DNA from: Arthrobacter pityocampae
GTDB taxonomy: Bacteria; Actinomycetota; Actinomycetes; Actinomycetales; Micrococcaceae
Direction: 5' to 3'
Assembly: GCF_002927275.1 (NCBI RefSeq)
Contig: NZ_PRKW01000002.1
Coordinates: 496,001 to 560,000 of the forward strand
DNA: 64,000 nt
The translations under genes and the position numbers were made by a program. Position 1 is the stretch's first letter. Every line of letters starts with the position of its first letter. Below, one piece after another: positions 35,689-44,256 of the stretch. The notes beneath the pieces are model-generated. The model had not been told where the DNA came from. It searched no databases and worked only from the letters and a program-made list of their open reading frames with translations.

Positions 35689-36075
35689 CTAGCCTACCTG
35701 CTGCGAGTATTCGGCTGAACTCAGCAGGCCCTGGACCACGGCGGGGTCCGCGACCTTGATCTCCAGCAGCCAGCCCTCGCCGTAGGGATCGGAATTGATG
35801 AGGGACGGGTCGTCGTCGAGCGCCTCGTTGCGCGCCACGATCTCCCCGGTCACCGGGGCGTAGATGTCGCTGACGCTCTTCGTGGACTCGACCTCGCCGA
35901 CGACGTCGGATCCGGTGACGCCGGTCCCGGCCTCGGGCATCTGCACGTAGACGACATCCCCGAGGGCATCCTGCGCGAAGTCGGTGATGCCGACGCGGAC
36001 GGTGCCGTCGACGGCCGGCTCACTGATCCACTCGTGTTCCGCGGTGTAGTAGAGGCCGTCTGGAATGTTGCTCAT
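35689..36075 (-). CDS. gcvH: Glycine cleavage system H protein
   Basis: Lipoyl carrier of the glycine cleavage complex, 128 residues. Visible are the N-terminal YYTAEHEWISEP, the central VGITDFAQDALGDVVYVQMP and the lipoylated lysine in VGEVESTKSVSDIYAPV, with GWLLEIKVADP in the C-terminal part. The ATG at 36075 has AAGG five bases upstream. The genes for P and T proteins are not nearby; gcvH travels with garA in many actinobacteria, so the pairing is conserved rather than a broken operon. A perfect TATACT -10 (36143-36148) drives it, with garA 75 nt downstream probably on the same transcript. Confidence 0.96.
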   Translation of the reverse strand: MSNIPDGLYYTAEHEWISEPAVDGTVRVGITDFAQDALGDVVYVQMPEAGTGVTGSDVVGEVESTKSVSDIYAPVTGEIVARNEALDDDPSLINSDPYGEGWLLEIKVADPAVVQGLLSSAEYSQQVG

Positions 36076-36142
36076 GGTCGCCTTTCGGACGCGGGATGCA
36101 GCAGCGGCCGCGGGAGGCGCCGCCCGGTACAAGTACTGGTCG

Positions 36143-36148
36143 AGTATA
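36143..36148 (-). promoter_or_regulatory. -10 element of the gcvH-garA promoter
   Basis: TATACT on the minus strand, about 68 nt before the gcvH ATG. No good -35 is seen at the proper distance. The leader is too short for, and has no sign of, a glycine riboswitch. Confidence 0.5.
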
Positions 36149-36290
36149 GGCACAACACGCCGCGCCGTGACGCGCCTCTCATCGCACGCGGACGGTGCCG
36201 GCAGCGGCGCGGCGAGGGGACGTTCGGCCCTTCTGGGACGCCGGCTGTCAGAGGCAGACTCGTCTGCGGAGACCGACGAAAGGTACGGGC

Positions 36291-36818
36291 GTGAAGACAC
36301 TGGTCGTGTACGAATCGATGTTCGGCAGCACCCGGCGGATCGCCGAGGCCGTGGTCGATGCCCTCCGGCCCTCCGGCGACGTCACGGTGGCGATCGCCGC
36401 GGAGGCTCCGACGGCGCTGTCCGGGTACGGCCTCGTCGTCGTGGGTGCTCCGACCCACGGGCACACGCTCCCGCAGGAGGCGTCTCGGAAGGAAGCCTCG
36501 GCCTGGGCCGAGGACGGCAAGCGTGACCTGGCCCTCGAGGCCGACGCCCTGCGGCCGGGGGTCCGCGAATGGCTGGAGCACGTAGCCCTGTCCGCGCCGG
36601 CGCCCCGCTTCGCTGCCTTCTCGACGCGGGCCGACATGCCCCGCATCTTCGCCGGCGACGCCACTGCCGCGATCAGGCGGCGGCTCCACCGGCACCACAT
36701 CATTCTCGACGCGCACGAGGACTTCCTCGTCGACTCCGACAGTCACCTCCTGCCGGGAGAGCAGCAACGCGCCCACGACTGGGCCCGGACGCTCGTCCCG
36801 GTGGCCTCCCGCCGGTGA
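36291..36818 (+). CDS. Flavodoxin-like protein
   Basis: A 175-residue protein with a flavodoxin fold. The first strand and the FMN phosphate-binding loop are clear, LVVYESMFGSTRRIAEAV (about residues 4-21), and the second loop reads VVVGAPTHGHTLP (about 49-61). The rest has the alternating strand/helix pattern of the fold and ends in HHIILDAHEDFLVDSDSHLLPGE. It may be an electron carrier or a flavin-dependent oxidoreductase; the substrate is unknown. GTG 36291 has GAAAGG seven bases upstream. Its last codons and stop are copied in a 23-bp tandem repeat. It is divergent from gcvH and convergent with the acyltransferase gene. Confidence 0.85.
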   Translation: MKTLVVYESMFGSTRRIAEAVVDALRPSGDVTVAIAAEAPTALSGYGLVVVGAPTHGHTLPQEASRKEASAWAEDGKRDLALEADALRPGVREWLEHVALSAPAPRFAAFSTRADMPRIFAGDATAAIRRRLHRHHIILDAHEDFLVDSDSHLLPGEQQRAHDWARTLVPVASRR

Positions 36819-36841
36819 GTCCCGGGGCCTCCCGCCGGTGA
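36803..36841 (+). repeat. 23-bp tandem repeat copying the end of the flavodoxin-like gene
   Basis: GGCCTCCCGCCGGTGA (36803-36818, the last codons and TGA stop) recurs at 36826-36841, a period of 23 bp. The intervening TCCCGG is partly repeated as well. Confidence 0.85.
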
Positions 36842-36863
36842 TCCCCCGCCGTTGATTCGCCGT

Positions 36864-38156
36864 TCACCCGGGGCGGCCGGCCGCGGGGCGCCCCTCCAGG
36901 TACGCCAGCGCCTCGCCCATGCTCCGCGCGAACACCGCCCCGGGCACCGTCGCCGCGTCGAAGTGGACGCTGCAGTGCAGGCGGCCGGCGTAGGAGACCG
37001 CGGCGACGCCGAGGCGGACGTTCGCGGCGAGTACCGCCACCGGCCAGATCGCCGTCACCGGCGCGCCCGCCAGCCGGAGGGGCCGCGTCGGGCCGGGGAC
37101 GTCGGTCACGAAGCCGGCTACCAGGTGCTGGCTGTGCGCAACACGGTCCAGGATCCGGGCGCCGAGGGGGCCACGCATGAATTCGAGGGTTCCCTGCTGC
37201 CGCGCCTGCACCTTCGCGGAGCGGGTGTCGGCGGCGAGAAGGCGCAGGCGTCCGACCGGATCGGGGTCACCGAGCGGCAGGTGCACGAGCATGACCCCCA
37301 CGTGGTTGCCCGAGACTTCCCGGCGCGGCAGGGCCACCGGGACCGACACCGGCAGGAGGGCCGGGACGTCCTCGCCGGCCGCCGAGAAGACCGCCCGGTA
37401 ACCCGACGCCACCGCGGAGAGCAGGGCGTCGTTGACGGTGGCACCGACGGATCGCGCGTGCGCCCCCAGGGCCGCGAGGTCGGCGTCGACGAACGCGACC
37501 CCGCGGTGCGCGCTGCGCTCGCCCAGGAACAGCGTGGGCCCCACCTCCCGACCCGCGAGGGTCATCCGGATGCGGCGCCAGCCGACGACACCCCGACCGA
37601 GGACGCTGCGCACGTCCCGCCGGTGGCCGGCGACGACGGGCGGTCGCCGCGATGCCGCAGGCGCGGAGTCCCCGTCCGGGTCGAAGAGCTGCTGCACGAT
37701 CGCCACCACCGCCACGCCGTCGGCCAGCGCGTGGTGGACGCGCAGCACCATGCCCACCCCGCTCGCGCTCGCCCCCGGGACCAGCAGCAGCTCCCACAGT
37801 GGACGGTCCTGCGGCAGGGGCACGGTCATCAGGTCCCCGCACAGGCGCTCGAGCCCGGCCGGTCCCGCAACGGCATCGACGAGGCGGACGTGGTGGCCGA
37901 GCTCCGGCCGCACCTCCACCCAGCGGTGCCGGCGGCCGGTGCCCTCGGCGCGGAGCCGCAGGCGCGGCACCGCCGTGATCCGCTCAGCCAGGGTGGCGCG
38001 CAGCGCGGTCAGGTCGGGGACGCCGTCGGCGCCCACGAATCCGCCGGTCCCGAGCACGCCCGCGGCGAGGAACACGTTCACCTGCCCAGCGTGGTCGAGC
38101 ACGAGGTTGGCCTCGTCGACCGGGGCCAGACGCTCCCCGGCCGCGCTCGGGGTCAC
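36864..38156 (-). CDS. WS/DGAT-family acyltransferase
   Basis: A 430-residue protein of the wax ester synthase/diacylglycerol acyltransferase group, which joins acyl-CoA to fatty alcohols or diacylglycerol at the membrane. It has the start APVDEANLVLDHAG, the PLPQDRPLWELLLV stretch, the catalytic HHxxxDG motif as VHHALADGVAVV (about residues 130-141), ATVNDALLSAVASGYR, GNHVGVMLVHLP and the C-terminal VTDVPGPTRPLRLAG. The GTG at 38156 overlaps the stop of the membrane-protein gene as GTGA (38153-38156), so the two are translationally coupled. At 430 residues it is slightly shorter than the 450-470 of most family members. Substrates are not predictable. Confidence 0.85.
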   Translation of the reverse strand: MTPSAAGERLAPVDEANLVLDHAGQVNVFLAAGVLGTGGFVGADGVPDLTALRATLAERITAVPRLRLRAEGTGRRHRWVEVRPELGHHVRLVDAVAGPAGLERLCGDLMTVPLPQDRPLWELLLVPGASASGVGMVLRVHHALADGVAVVAIVQQLFDPDGDSAPAASRRPPVVAGHRRDVRSVLGRGVVGWRRIRMTLAGREVGPTLFLGERSAHRGVAFVDADLAALGAHARSVGATVNDALLSAVASGYRAVFSAAGEDVPALLPVSVPVALPRREVSGNHVGVMLVHLPLGDPDPVGRLRLLAADTRSAKVQARQQGTLEFMRGPLGARILDRVAHSQHLVAGFVTDVPGPTRPLRLAGAPVTAIWPVAVLAANVRLGVAAVSYAGRLHCSVHFDAATVPGAVFARSMGEALAYLEGRPAAGRPG

Positions 38157-38992
38157 CGCGCGGGACCGGAGTGCGCTCCGCGGCCCGCCCCGAGGTGGCG
38201 GAGGTACACGAGGAGCGGCACCATGCCGATCACGGCGAGTCCCGCGAAGAGAGGGACCGCTGCGAGGGACGCGAACGGCGTGCCCGGGTCCGCGGTCGCC
38301 CCGAACCACTGGTCGGTGGCCACCCCGACACCCTCGAGAACCAGCAGGACGAGCAGCGCCCCGACGACGAGCCGCCCGAGTGGACGATCCGTCCACAGCC
38401 ACCACGAGCCCACCAGCAGCAGCGGGAGCCAGACGGCGAGGTCCTGCACGAAGACGGGGTTCGTCGTCACGCCCGAACCGTCCAGGAAGGCGGGCGGGGT
38501 ATCACTGAGCATCGCGGGCACGATCGTCCGCAGCCAGACCAGCGCGTTCAGGACGGCGATGACGAATGCGTAGCCCGCGATGCCCCGTGCCGGCAGGCGC
38601 CCGTCGAACCTGGCGTTGAACGCTGCCGGATCGGTCTGTCGCACCAGGGCCGCTGCGGACCAGAGTGCGAGCGAGAGCATCGCCACATAGGCGAGGAACA
38701 GGCTGTTGAAGGGGGTGCCGAACAGGAACAGCACGGCCTGGTAGGTGATGTAGGCGAGGGCTCCGAACCACACCACGAGGGCCCGCGCCGAGTCCCTCCG
38801 CGCGAAGGACGCCGCGGCGACGAGCAGCGGGACGGCGAGGACCGTCAGCACGAGCGCCGTCCCCCGCAGGGTCCCCTGCGTCACGGCCGGTCCTCCCAGG
38901 ACCCCCGGGAGGAGGAGGGACCCGGCGGCGGCCACCAGCGTGATGACCGCCAGCGCCGCGGAGAGAGCGTACGCGGCCCCGGGGCGCACCAC
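38153..38992 (-). CDS. Multi-pass membrane protein of unknown function
   Basis: I do not recognise a family. The 279-residue product is very hydrophobic, with about seven or eight membrane segments (for example AALAVITLVAAAGSLLLPG, ALVLTVLAVPLLVAAASF, YVAMLSLALWSAAALV, GYAFVIAVLNALVWLRTIV, LAVWLPLLLVGSWWLW, LVVGALLVLLVLEGVGVA and VPLFAGLAVIGMVPLLVYL). A polar loop holds NARFDGRLPARG and another SDTPPAFLDGSGVTTNPVF. It starts at GTG 38992 and is coupled to the WS/DGAT-like gene by a 4-base overlap, suggesting a shared role in lipid handling. Upstream lie 190 bp without features, then the tRNA-Pro terminator. Confidence 0.7.
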   Translation of the reverse strand: MVRPGAAYALSAALAVITLVAAAGSLLLPGVLGGPAVTQGTLRGTALVLTVLAVPLLVAAASFARRDSARALVVWFGALAYITYQAVLFLFGTPFNSLFLAYVAMLSLALWSAAALVRQTDPAAFNARFDGRLPARGIAGYAFVIAVLNALVWLRTIVPAMLSDTPPAFLDGSGVTTNPVFVQDLAVWLPLLLVGSWWLWTDRPLGRLVVGALLVLLVLEGVGVATDQWFGATADPGTPFASLAAVPLFAGLAVIGMVPLLVYLRHLGAGRGAHSGPAR

Positions 38993-39183
38993 CGCATCCC
39001 CCGCGCTGTCCTGCAGGAGGCCCTGGCCGGGCCGCCGCCCGGAGGGGGTGTCGACGGTACGGGCCGGGGCGCCGGTCCGGCGGGCTCCCCCGGCGACGGC
39101 GGGCGGTCACTGCTCATGCGTCGATCCTCACCCGCGCTGCGGCCGCTGCCTAGGGCCGAGAGGCCCCCTACCGGACCCGGAAA

Positions 39184-39217
39184 CACGAAACGCCCTCCCG
39201 AAGGAAGGCGTTCCGTG
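39184..39217 (-). terminator. Terminator after tRNA-Pro
   Basis: On the minus strand a 15-bp stem (39203-39217 with 39184-39198, two G-U pairs) is closed by a TTCG tetraloop and followed by TTT. It begins 22 nt after the tRNA 3' end. Confidence 0.85.
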
Positions 39218-39239
39218 GTCGATGTCGACGGACATCATA

Positions 39240-39316
<77 letters not shown>

Positions 39317-39392
39317 AACGGCCTGTCCAGCAGGCCAAACCACTCGGATAACACTACAGCATTCCGGAGCGGATCAGCACACCGGACGCCGG

Positions 39393-40949
39393 TCAGCGCT
39401 TGCGGCTGCGCTTCTCGCGGACGCGCATGCTGACCTCGATGGGCGTGCCCTCGAAGCCGAACGTCTCGCGCAGGCGGCGCGTGATGAAGCGGCGGTAGCC
39501 CGGGTCCAGGAACCCGGTGGTGAACAGCACGAACTTCGGCGGCCGGCTCGAGGCCTGGGTTCCGAAGAGGATGCGGGGCTGCTTCCCGCCGCGCACGGGG
39601 TGCGGGTGGGCGGAGACGAGCTCCCCGAGGAACGCGTTGAGGCGGCCCGTCGGGATGCGGCGGTCCCAGGACTCGAGCGCGACGTCGAGGGCCGGCACGA
39701 GGCGGTCCTTGTGCCAGCCGGTGAGCGCCGAGATGTTCACGCGCGGGGCCCAGTCCACGTGGGCGAGGTCCTGGTCGATCTCGCGCTCGAGGTAGCGGCG
39801 GCGTTCGTCGTCGAGCAGGTCCCACTTGTTGAAGGCCAGCACGATCGCGCGACCGGACTCGATGGCCAGGTTCAGGATGCGGACGTCCTGCTCGCTGAGC
39901 ACCTCGTCGACGGCGAGGAGCACGACGGCGACCTCCGCCTTCTCGAGGGCGGACTGCGTGCGCAGCGAGGCGTAGAAGTCCGCACCCTGCTGCATGTGGA
40001 CGCGGCGACGGATGCCCGCGGTGTCCACGAAGCGCCAGGTGCGCCCGCCGAGCTCGATCATCTCGTCCACGGGGTCGCGCGTGGTCCCGGCCAGCGGGTC
40101 GACGACGACGCGGTCGGAGCCGGCGAGCTTGTTCAGCAGCGAGGACTTACCCACGTTGGGCCGGCCGATCAGCGCGATGCGGCGGGGGCCGCCGGAGCGC
40201 TCGATGCCGCCGTGCTCGGAGAACTCGGGGAGGACGGTGTTGATGTGGTCGAGCATGTCGGCGGTGCCGCGGCCGTGCAGCGCGGATACCGGCCAGGGCT
40301 GGCCGAAGCCGAGGCCCCACAGTACCGAGGCGTCGGCCTCGTTCTGGATGTCGTCCACCTTGTTGGCCACGAGGATGACGGGCCTGTTCTTGCGGCGCAG
40401 CATACGCACCACGGCCTCGTCGGTCGCGGTGGCCCCGACGGTGGCGTCGACGACGAACAGCACGGCGTCGGCCATGTCGACGGCGATCTCCGCCTGGTCC
40501 GCGACGCGCGCGGCGATGCCCTTCGCGTCCTGCTCCCAGCCGCCCGTGTCCACGAGCGTGAAGTTCCGCCCGGACCACTGGGCCGGGTAGGAGACGCGGT
40601 CGCGGGTCACGCCGGGGGTGTCCTCGACGACGGCCTCGCGGCGGCCGAGGATGCGGTTGACGAGCGTCGACTTGCCGACGTTCGGGCGGCCGACGATGGC
40701 GAGGACCGGGTTCATCCGGCCCTCGGCCTCGTCGTCGAAGTCCTCGTCCTGGCGGTCCAGGAGCGCGGCGTCCTCGTCGTCGAGCTCGTAGTCCTCGAGG
40801 CCCGCACGGAGGGAGGCGGCGCGCTGCTCGGCCTCGGCGTCGTCGAGGGTGTCGAGCAGCGCGCCGACCTGGTCCTCGCCGCTCGGCTCGTAGTCCTCGT
40901 CCGCTCCGGGGCCCTGCTCCGTCGCTTCCGGCGAAAGGTTCTCGCTCAT
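39393..40949 (-). CDS. der: Der (EngA), tandem-GTPase ribosome assembly factor
   Basis: Essential double GTPase for 50S subunit maturation. The 518-residue protein has two GTPase domains: G1 motifs [17 protein letters not shown] (about residue 87) and [17 protein letters not shown] (about 260), DTGG/DTAG (G3) and NKVD/NKWD (G4), followed by the KH-like domain with [17 protein letters not shown]. The first 77 residues are acidic and probably disordered ([20 protein letters not shown]); such extensions are common in actinobacterial Der. It follows cmk with a 95-nt gap, and cmk-der is a conserved pair. The ATG at 40949 has AAGGA eight bases upstream. Confidence 0.97.
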   Translation of the reverse strand: MSENLSPEATEQGPGADEDYEPSGEDQVGALLDTLDDAEAEQRAASLRAGLEDYELDDEDAALLDRQDEDFDDEAEGRMNPVLAIVGRPNVGKSTLVNRILGRREAVVEDTPGVTRDRVSYPAQWSGRNFTLVDTGGWEQDAKGIAARVADQAEIAVDMADAVLFVVDATVGATATDEAVVRMLRRKNRPVILVANKVDDIQNEADASVLWGLGFGQPWPVSALHGRGTADMLDHINTVLPEFSEHGGIERSGGPRRIALIGRPNVGKSSLLNKLAGSDRVVVDPLAGTTRDPVDEMIELGGRTWRFVDTAGIRRRVHMQQGADFYASLRTQSALEKAEVAVVLLAVDEVLSEQDVRILNLAIESGRAIVLAFNKWDLLDDERRRYLEREIDQDLAHVDWAPRVNISALTGWHKDRLVPALDVALESWDRRIPTGRLNAFLGELVSAHPHPVRGGKQPRILFGTQASSRPPKFVLFTTGFLDPGYRRFITRRLRETFGFEGTPIEVSMRVREKRSRKR

Positions 40950-41044
40950 CTGGTATGTCCTTCGGTTGGTGTTCGCCGTCTCCCGACGGCAATCCTGGTG
41001 GGCTCGCGCCCGGAATCCTGTGGTGGTGTCCCGGTACGGGACGG

Positions 41045-41806
41045 TCAGTGCGCCACCGTGCGCACGATGCCGAGGACGGCCGCGACGGTCTGCTCGAAGT
41101 CGAGGTCCGAGGAGTCGAGCGTGACGACGCCGTCCGCCGCCTGGTGGAAGTCGACGACGGTCGAGTCCCGGGCGTCCCGGTCGGTGACCTGCCGCTTCAG
41201 CTGGGCGTCGGTCTGCGTGCCGCCGAGCTGGTCCCCGCGGCGGCGCAGGCGCGCCTCCTCGGTCGCGGTGAGGAGGATGCGCACCTCCGCGTCGGGGGCG
41301 ACGACGGTGGTGATGTCACGCCCCTCGGCGACGATGCGGTGGCCGGCGCCGGCGATCAGCGCGCGCTGGCGCCGGATCAGCTCCGCCCGGGCACCCATGG
41401 TGGTCGCCACGGCGCTCACCGCGGCGGAGACCTCGGGCTCGCGGATGGCGGCCGTGACGTCGTCGCCGCCGACGGTCACCGACTCGCGGTCCGGGCTGGT
41501 GCTGATGAACAGCTCGATCCCCCGCGCCGCCGCTTCGACCGCGGCGGCGTCCTCGAGGTCGATCCCCTGCGCGACGCAGTGGAGGGTGACGGCGCGGTAC
41601 ATCGCCCCGGTGTCGAGGTACGCGGCACGGAGCCGGCGGGCCACCTCCCGGCTGACGCTCGACTTGCCGGACCCGGAGGGCCCGTCGATGGCGACGACGA
41701 GGGACTTGCCGAGCCGGAAGCCGGAGAACGGGCCGGCCGGCGCGGACTCGGGCGCCGTGTCCTGGGGGATGGGCGTCTGCGTGGGGACTGCTGAAACCTG
41801 CGTCAC
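41045..41806 (-). CDS. cmk: Cytidylate kinase
   Basis: Phosphorylates CMP and dCMP with ATP. The 253-residue product has a lead of about 33 residues, the P-loop [31 protein letters not shown], the CMP-binding [22 protein letters not shown] and the lid region [11 protein letters not shown], with RDARDSTV after. The start is GTG 41806, overlapping the tyrA stop as GTGA (41803-41806), so translation is coupled. The same order rluB-cmk-der is found in mycobacteria, where tyrA is not always between them. Confidence 0.96.
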   Translation of the reverse strand: MTQVSAVPTQTPIPQDTAPESAPAGPFSGFRLGKSLVVAIDGPSGSGKSSVSREVARRLRAAYLDTGAMYRAVTLHCVAQGIDLEDAAAVEAAARGIELFISTSPDRESVTVGGDDVTAAIREPEVSAAVSAVATTMGARAELIRRQRALIAGAGHRIVAEGRDITTVVAPDAEVRILLTATEEARLRRRGDQLGGTQTDAQLKRQVTDRDARDSTVVDFHQAADGVVTLDSSDLDFEQTVAAVLGIVRTVAH

Positions 41807-42921
41807 TGCACTACCTTCCAGCCCCGCTGCGTGAGGGACTCCGTCAGTTCTTGTCGTTTGCCCGGGAGGACCGAGAGTTCGGCGAGGCCGACCTCCCGTC
41901 CGGGAGAGTGCTCGAGGCGGAAGTCCTCGACGTTGATGCCGGTGTGCCCGATCTCCGTCAGGAGCTTCGCGATCTGCCCGGGGACGTCGTCCACGAGCAC
42001 GGTCAGGCGCGCGAAGGAGTTCGGCGGCGTCCCGTGCTTGCCGGGCACCCGGGCCTGGCCGGCGTTCCCCTCGGACATCAGCTGGGCCATGTCGAGGCGG
42101 GAGCCGCCACCGGTCGGGTCCTCGAGGGTCGTGATCAGGCGGTTCAGATCCTCGCGGACGCCGTACAGGATCTCGACGAGACGGCCGGCGTTGGCGGAGA
42201 GGATCTGCACCCACAGGCGGGGGTCGCTCGCGGCGATGCGCGTCACGTCCCGCAGGCCGTTGCCCGCGAGCGAGAGCGCCTGCACCGGCGAGTCCTGCAG
42301 CCTGCTCGCCACGAGGGAGGAGACCACCTGCGGCAGGTGGGAGATGAGCGCCACGGCCTGGTCGTGCTCCTCGACGGTCATCCGCGCGGGCACCGCCCCG
42401 AGATCGACGGCGAGCCGTTCGGCGCAGAGGACGGCCTCGGCGGAACTGTGCGCCCCGCAGAGCACCCAGGGCGCCCCGGTGAACAGCTCCGCGCGGGCCG
42501 CGACGGGTCCGGAGGTCTCCCGTCCGGCCATGGGATGCGTCCCGACGTACCGTGACAGGTGCGCCGCGACGCCCGGTGTCGCCTCGAGTTCCTGCAGGAT
42601 CGCTTCCTTGACGCTGCAGACGTCCAGGACGACGGCGTCCGGGTAGTCCCGGAGCGCGGCCGCCACCACCCGCGCGGTGACGTCGGGGGGCGTCGCGACG
42701 ACGACAAGCTCCGGCCGCTCCCCCGCGGCCTGCGCCTCGGTGAGGAGCCGGCCCGCCCCGATGTCGCGGGCGACAGCCTCGGTGGAGGGCGAACTGTCGG
42801 ACAGGACGACGTCGAGCCCGCGGGCTCGAAGGCCCAGCCCGATGCTGGCACCGAGCAGCCCGGCCCCGATGACGAGGACCGGTCCGGTGAGGTGCGTGCC
42901 CTGCTCCGTGCGCGAGGTCAT
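41803..42921 (-). CDS. tyrA: Prephenate dehydrogenase with C-terminal ACT domain
   Basis: NAD(P)-dependent enzyme of tyrosine synthesis. The 372-residue protein begins with the nucleotide-binding motif VLVIGAGLLGASIGLGLRARG and shows VVVATPPDV, DVCSVKEAIL, the catalytic-region histidine in YVGTHPMAGRETSG, ISHLPQVVSSLVA and GNGLRDVTRIAASDP. The last 75 residues form an ACT domain (LTVLVDDVPGQIAKLLTEIG, then INVEDFRLEHSPG), which usually binds an aromatic amino acid for feedback control. The start ATG at 42921 is 3 nt from the rluB stop. Confidence 0.95.
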   Translation of the reverse strand: MTSRTEQGTHLTGPVLVIGAGLLGASIGLGLRARGLDVVLSDSSPSTEAVARDIGAGRLLTEAQAAGERPELVVVATPPDVTARVVAAALRDYPDAVVLDVCSVKEAILQELEATPGVAAHLSRYVGTHPMAGRETSGPVAARAELFTGAPWVLCGAHSSAEAVLCAERLAVDLGAVPARMTVEEHDQAVALISHLPQVVSSLVASRLQDSPVQALSLAGNGLRDVTRIAASDPRLWVQILSANAGRLVEILYGVREDLNRLITTLEDPTGGGSRLDMAQLMSEGNAGQARVPGKHGTPPNSFARLTVLVDDVPGQIAKLLTEIGHTGINVEDFRLEHSPGREVGLAELSVLPGKRQELTESLTQRGWKVVQ

Positions 42922-42924
42922 GGG

Positions 42925-44229
42925 CTAGAGGCCCACCGATGCCAGCAGGTGCCCGACCTCCTGGCGTCCGAGCACACGGATGCTGCCCTGACGCTGGTCC
43001 CCGACCCGGATGGGCCCGAGCTGGATGCGGACGAGGCGCTCCACGGGGTGCCCGACGGCGTCGAAGAGCCGACGGACCACGCGGTTGCGGCCCGAGTGCA
43101 GCACGACCTCGACGAGGATGTGCCCGGGTGTCGAGTCCACGAGCTTGAAGGAGTCGACCTTCGCGAGGCCGTCCTCGAGTTCGATGCCCGCCTTCATCTG
43201 CGCGCCGATGCCCTGGCCCATCGGGCCGCGGACCTGCACGAGGTAGGTCTTCGGGACCTCGTAGGAGGGGTGGGTGAGGCGGTTGGTGAGTTCGCCGTCG
43301 TTCGTGAGCAGGAGTAGACCCTCGGTCTCGGCGTCGAGTCGGCCCACGTGGAAGAGCCGCTCGTTCTTGTTCTTGTTCTTGAGGAAGTCGCTGATGCACG
43401 GCCGGCCCTCGGGGTCCTCCATCGTGGAGACGACGCCGCGGGGCTTGTTGAAGACGTAGTACTTGAGGTTCTCGTCGAGCTGCAGGCGGATGCCGTCCAC
43501 GTGGATGGCCACCTGCGCGGGGTCGACGCGGACGCCGAGCTCGGTGACCAAGGTGCCGTCCACCTCCACGCGACCGTCGAGGATCATCTCCTCGCAGACG
43601 CGACGGGAGGCGACGCCGGCGAGGGCCATGACCTTCTGCAGGCGGACACCCTCCGGGTTGTGGACGTCGACCTCGTCGGCGGGACGGCTGGACCGCTTGG
43701 GCCTGGCGGGGCGCACGGGCCCGAGGTCCTGCCCGAAGCGCTCACGCCCGAACGGCTTGGCCCCGGCCGGCTTCTGCCGCGCGGCGCCCTTCTGCTCGCC
43801 GCGTCCGCCGGGCGCACCCGGACGGCCGGGCTTGCCGCCGGCGCGGCCTCCGGACTTGGCGCCGAAGCGGCTCGACCCGGTGGCTGCGGAGGGGCGACCC
43901 GCGGCCGACCGCGCACGGCCGTCGGCGGATTCACGACGGTCACCCGCACCGGAGGGGCGTCCCTCGGAGGAGCGGGCGTCGCCCCGCGAGGGGCGCGCGT
44001 CGTTCCGGGGAGAGCCCGTGTCGTCCCGCGAGGGGCGGGCTGCGCCCGGACGGCCACCGCGATCGGAGCGCTCCTGGAAGGGGCGGCCCTCACCGGAGCG
44101 TCCGCCGCCCTGCGCCGAGCCGGTCCGGGGTGCGGACTTCCTGGCACGGGCAGCGTCGGATGGGCGCCCGGCCGACCCGCCGCGGCGCGGCGTATTGCGT
44201 CCGGAACCGGATCCTGGCTGCTGTGTCAT
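42925..44229 (-). CDS. rluB: RluB-type 23S rRNA pseudouridine synthase with long basic N-terminal tail
   Basis: Pseudouridine synthase for 23S rRNA (helix 93 region, U2605 in E. coli), 434 residues. The first ~190 residues are low-complexity, rich in Arg, Gly, Ser, Pro and Ala, with recurring SR/RPS patterns; they probably bind RNA non-specifically. Then come the S4 domain (VRLQKVMALAGVASRRVCEEM) and the catalytic domain with YYVFNKPRGVVSTMEDP, the aspartate motif HVGRLDAETEGLLLLTNDGE and the C-terminal LHSGRNRVVRRLFDAVGHPV. The tail makes it about 180 residues longer than E. coli RluB. It follows scpB by 27 nt, the usual actinobacterial order scpA-scpB-rluB. Confidence 0.94.
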   Translation of the reverse strand: MTQQPGSGSGRNTPRRGGSAGRPSDAARARKSAPRTGSAQGGGRSGEGRPFQERSDRGGRPGAARPSRDDTGSPRNDARPSRGDARSSEGRPSGAGDRRESADGRARSAAGRPSAATGSSRFGAKSGGRAGGKPGRPGAPGGRGEQKGAARQKPAGAKPFGRERFGQDLGPVRPARPKRSSRPADEVDVHNPEGVRLQKVMALAGVASRRVCEEMILDGRVEVDGTLVTELGVRVDPAQVAIHVDGIRLQLDENLKYYVFNKPRGVVSTMEDPEGRPCISDFLKNKNKNERLFHVGRLDAETEGLLLLTNDGELTNRLTHPSYEVPKTYLVQVRGPMGQGIGAQMKAGIELEDGLAKVDSFKLVDSTPGHILVEVVLHSGRNRVVRRLFDAVGHPVERLVRIQLGPIRVGDQRQGSIRVLGRQEVGHLLASVGL

Positions 44230-44256
44230 GGTGAAAGTCCTTCTCGTCGGTCGTGC

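Noticed and set aside
36254-36267. GCAGAC-TC-GTCTGC hairpin or operator before the flavodoxin-like gene
   Set aside because: A 6-bp inverted repeat with a 2-bp centre is expected by chance in this composition, and no promoter element lies next to it.
36076-36290. Glycine riboswitch upstream of gcvH
   Set aside because: The predicted leader is only about 60 nt, too short for the aptamer, and the conserved core is not visible.
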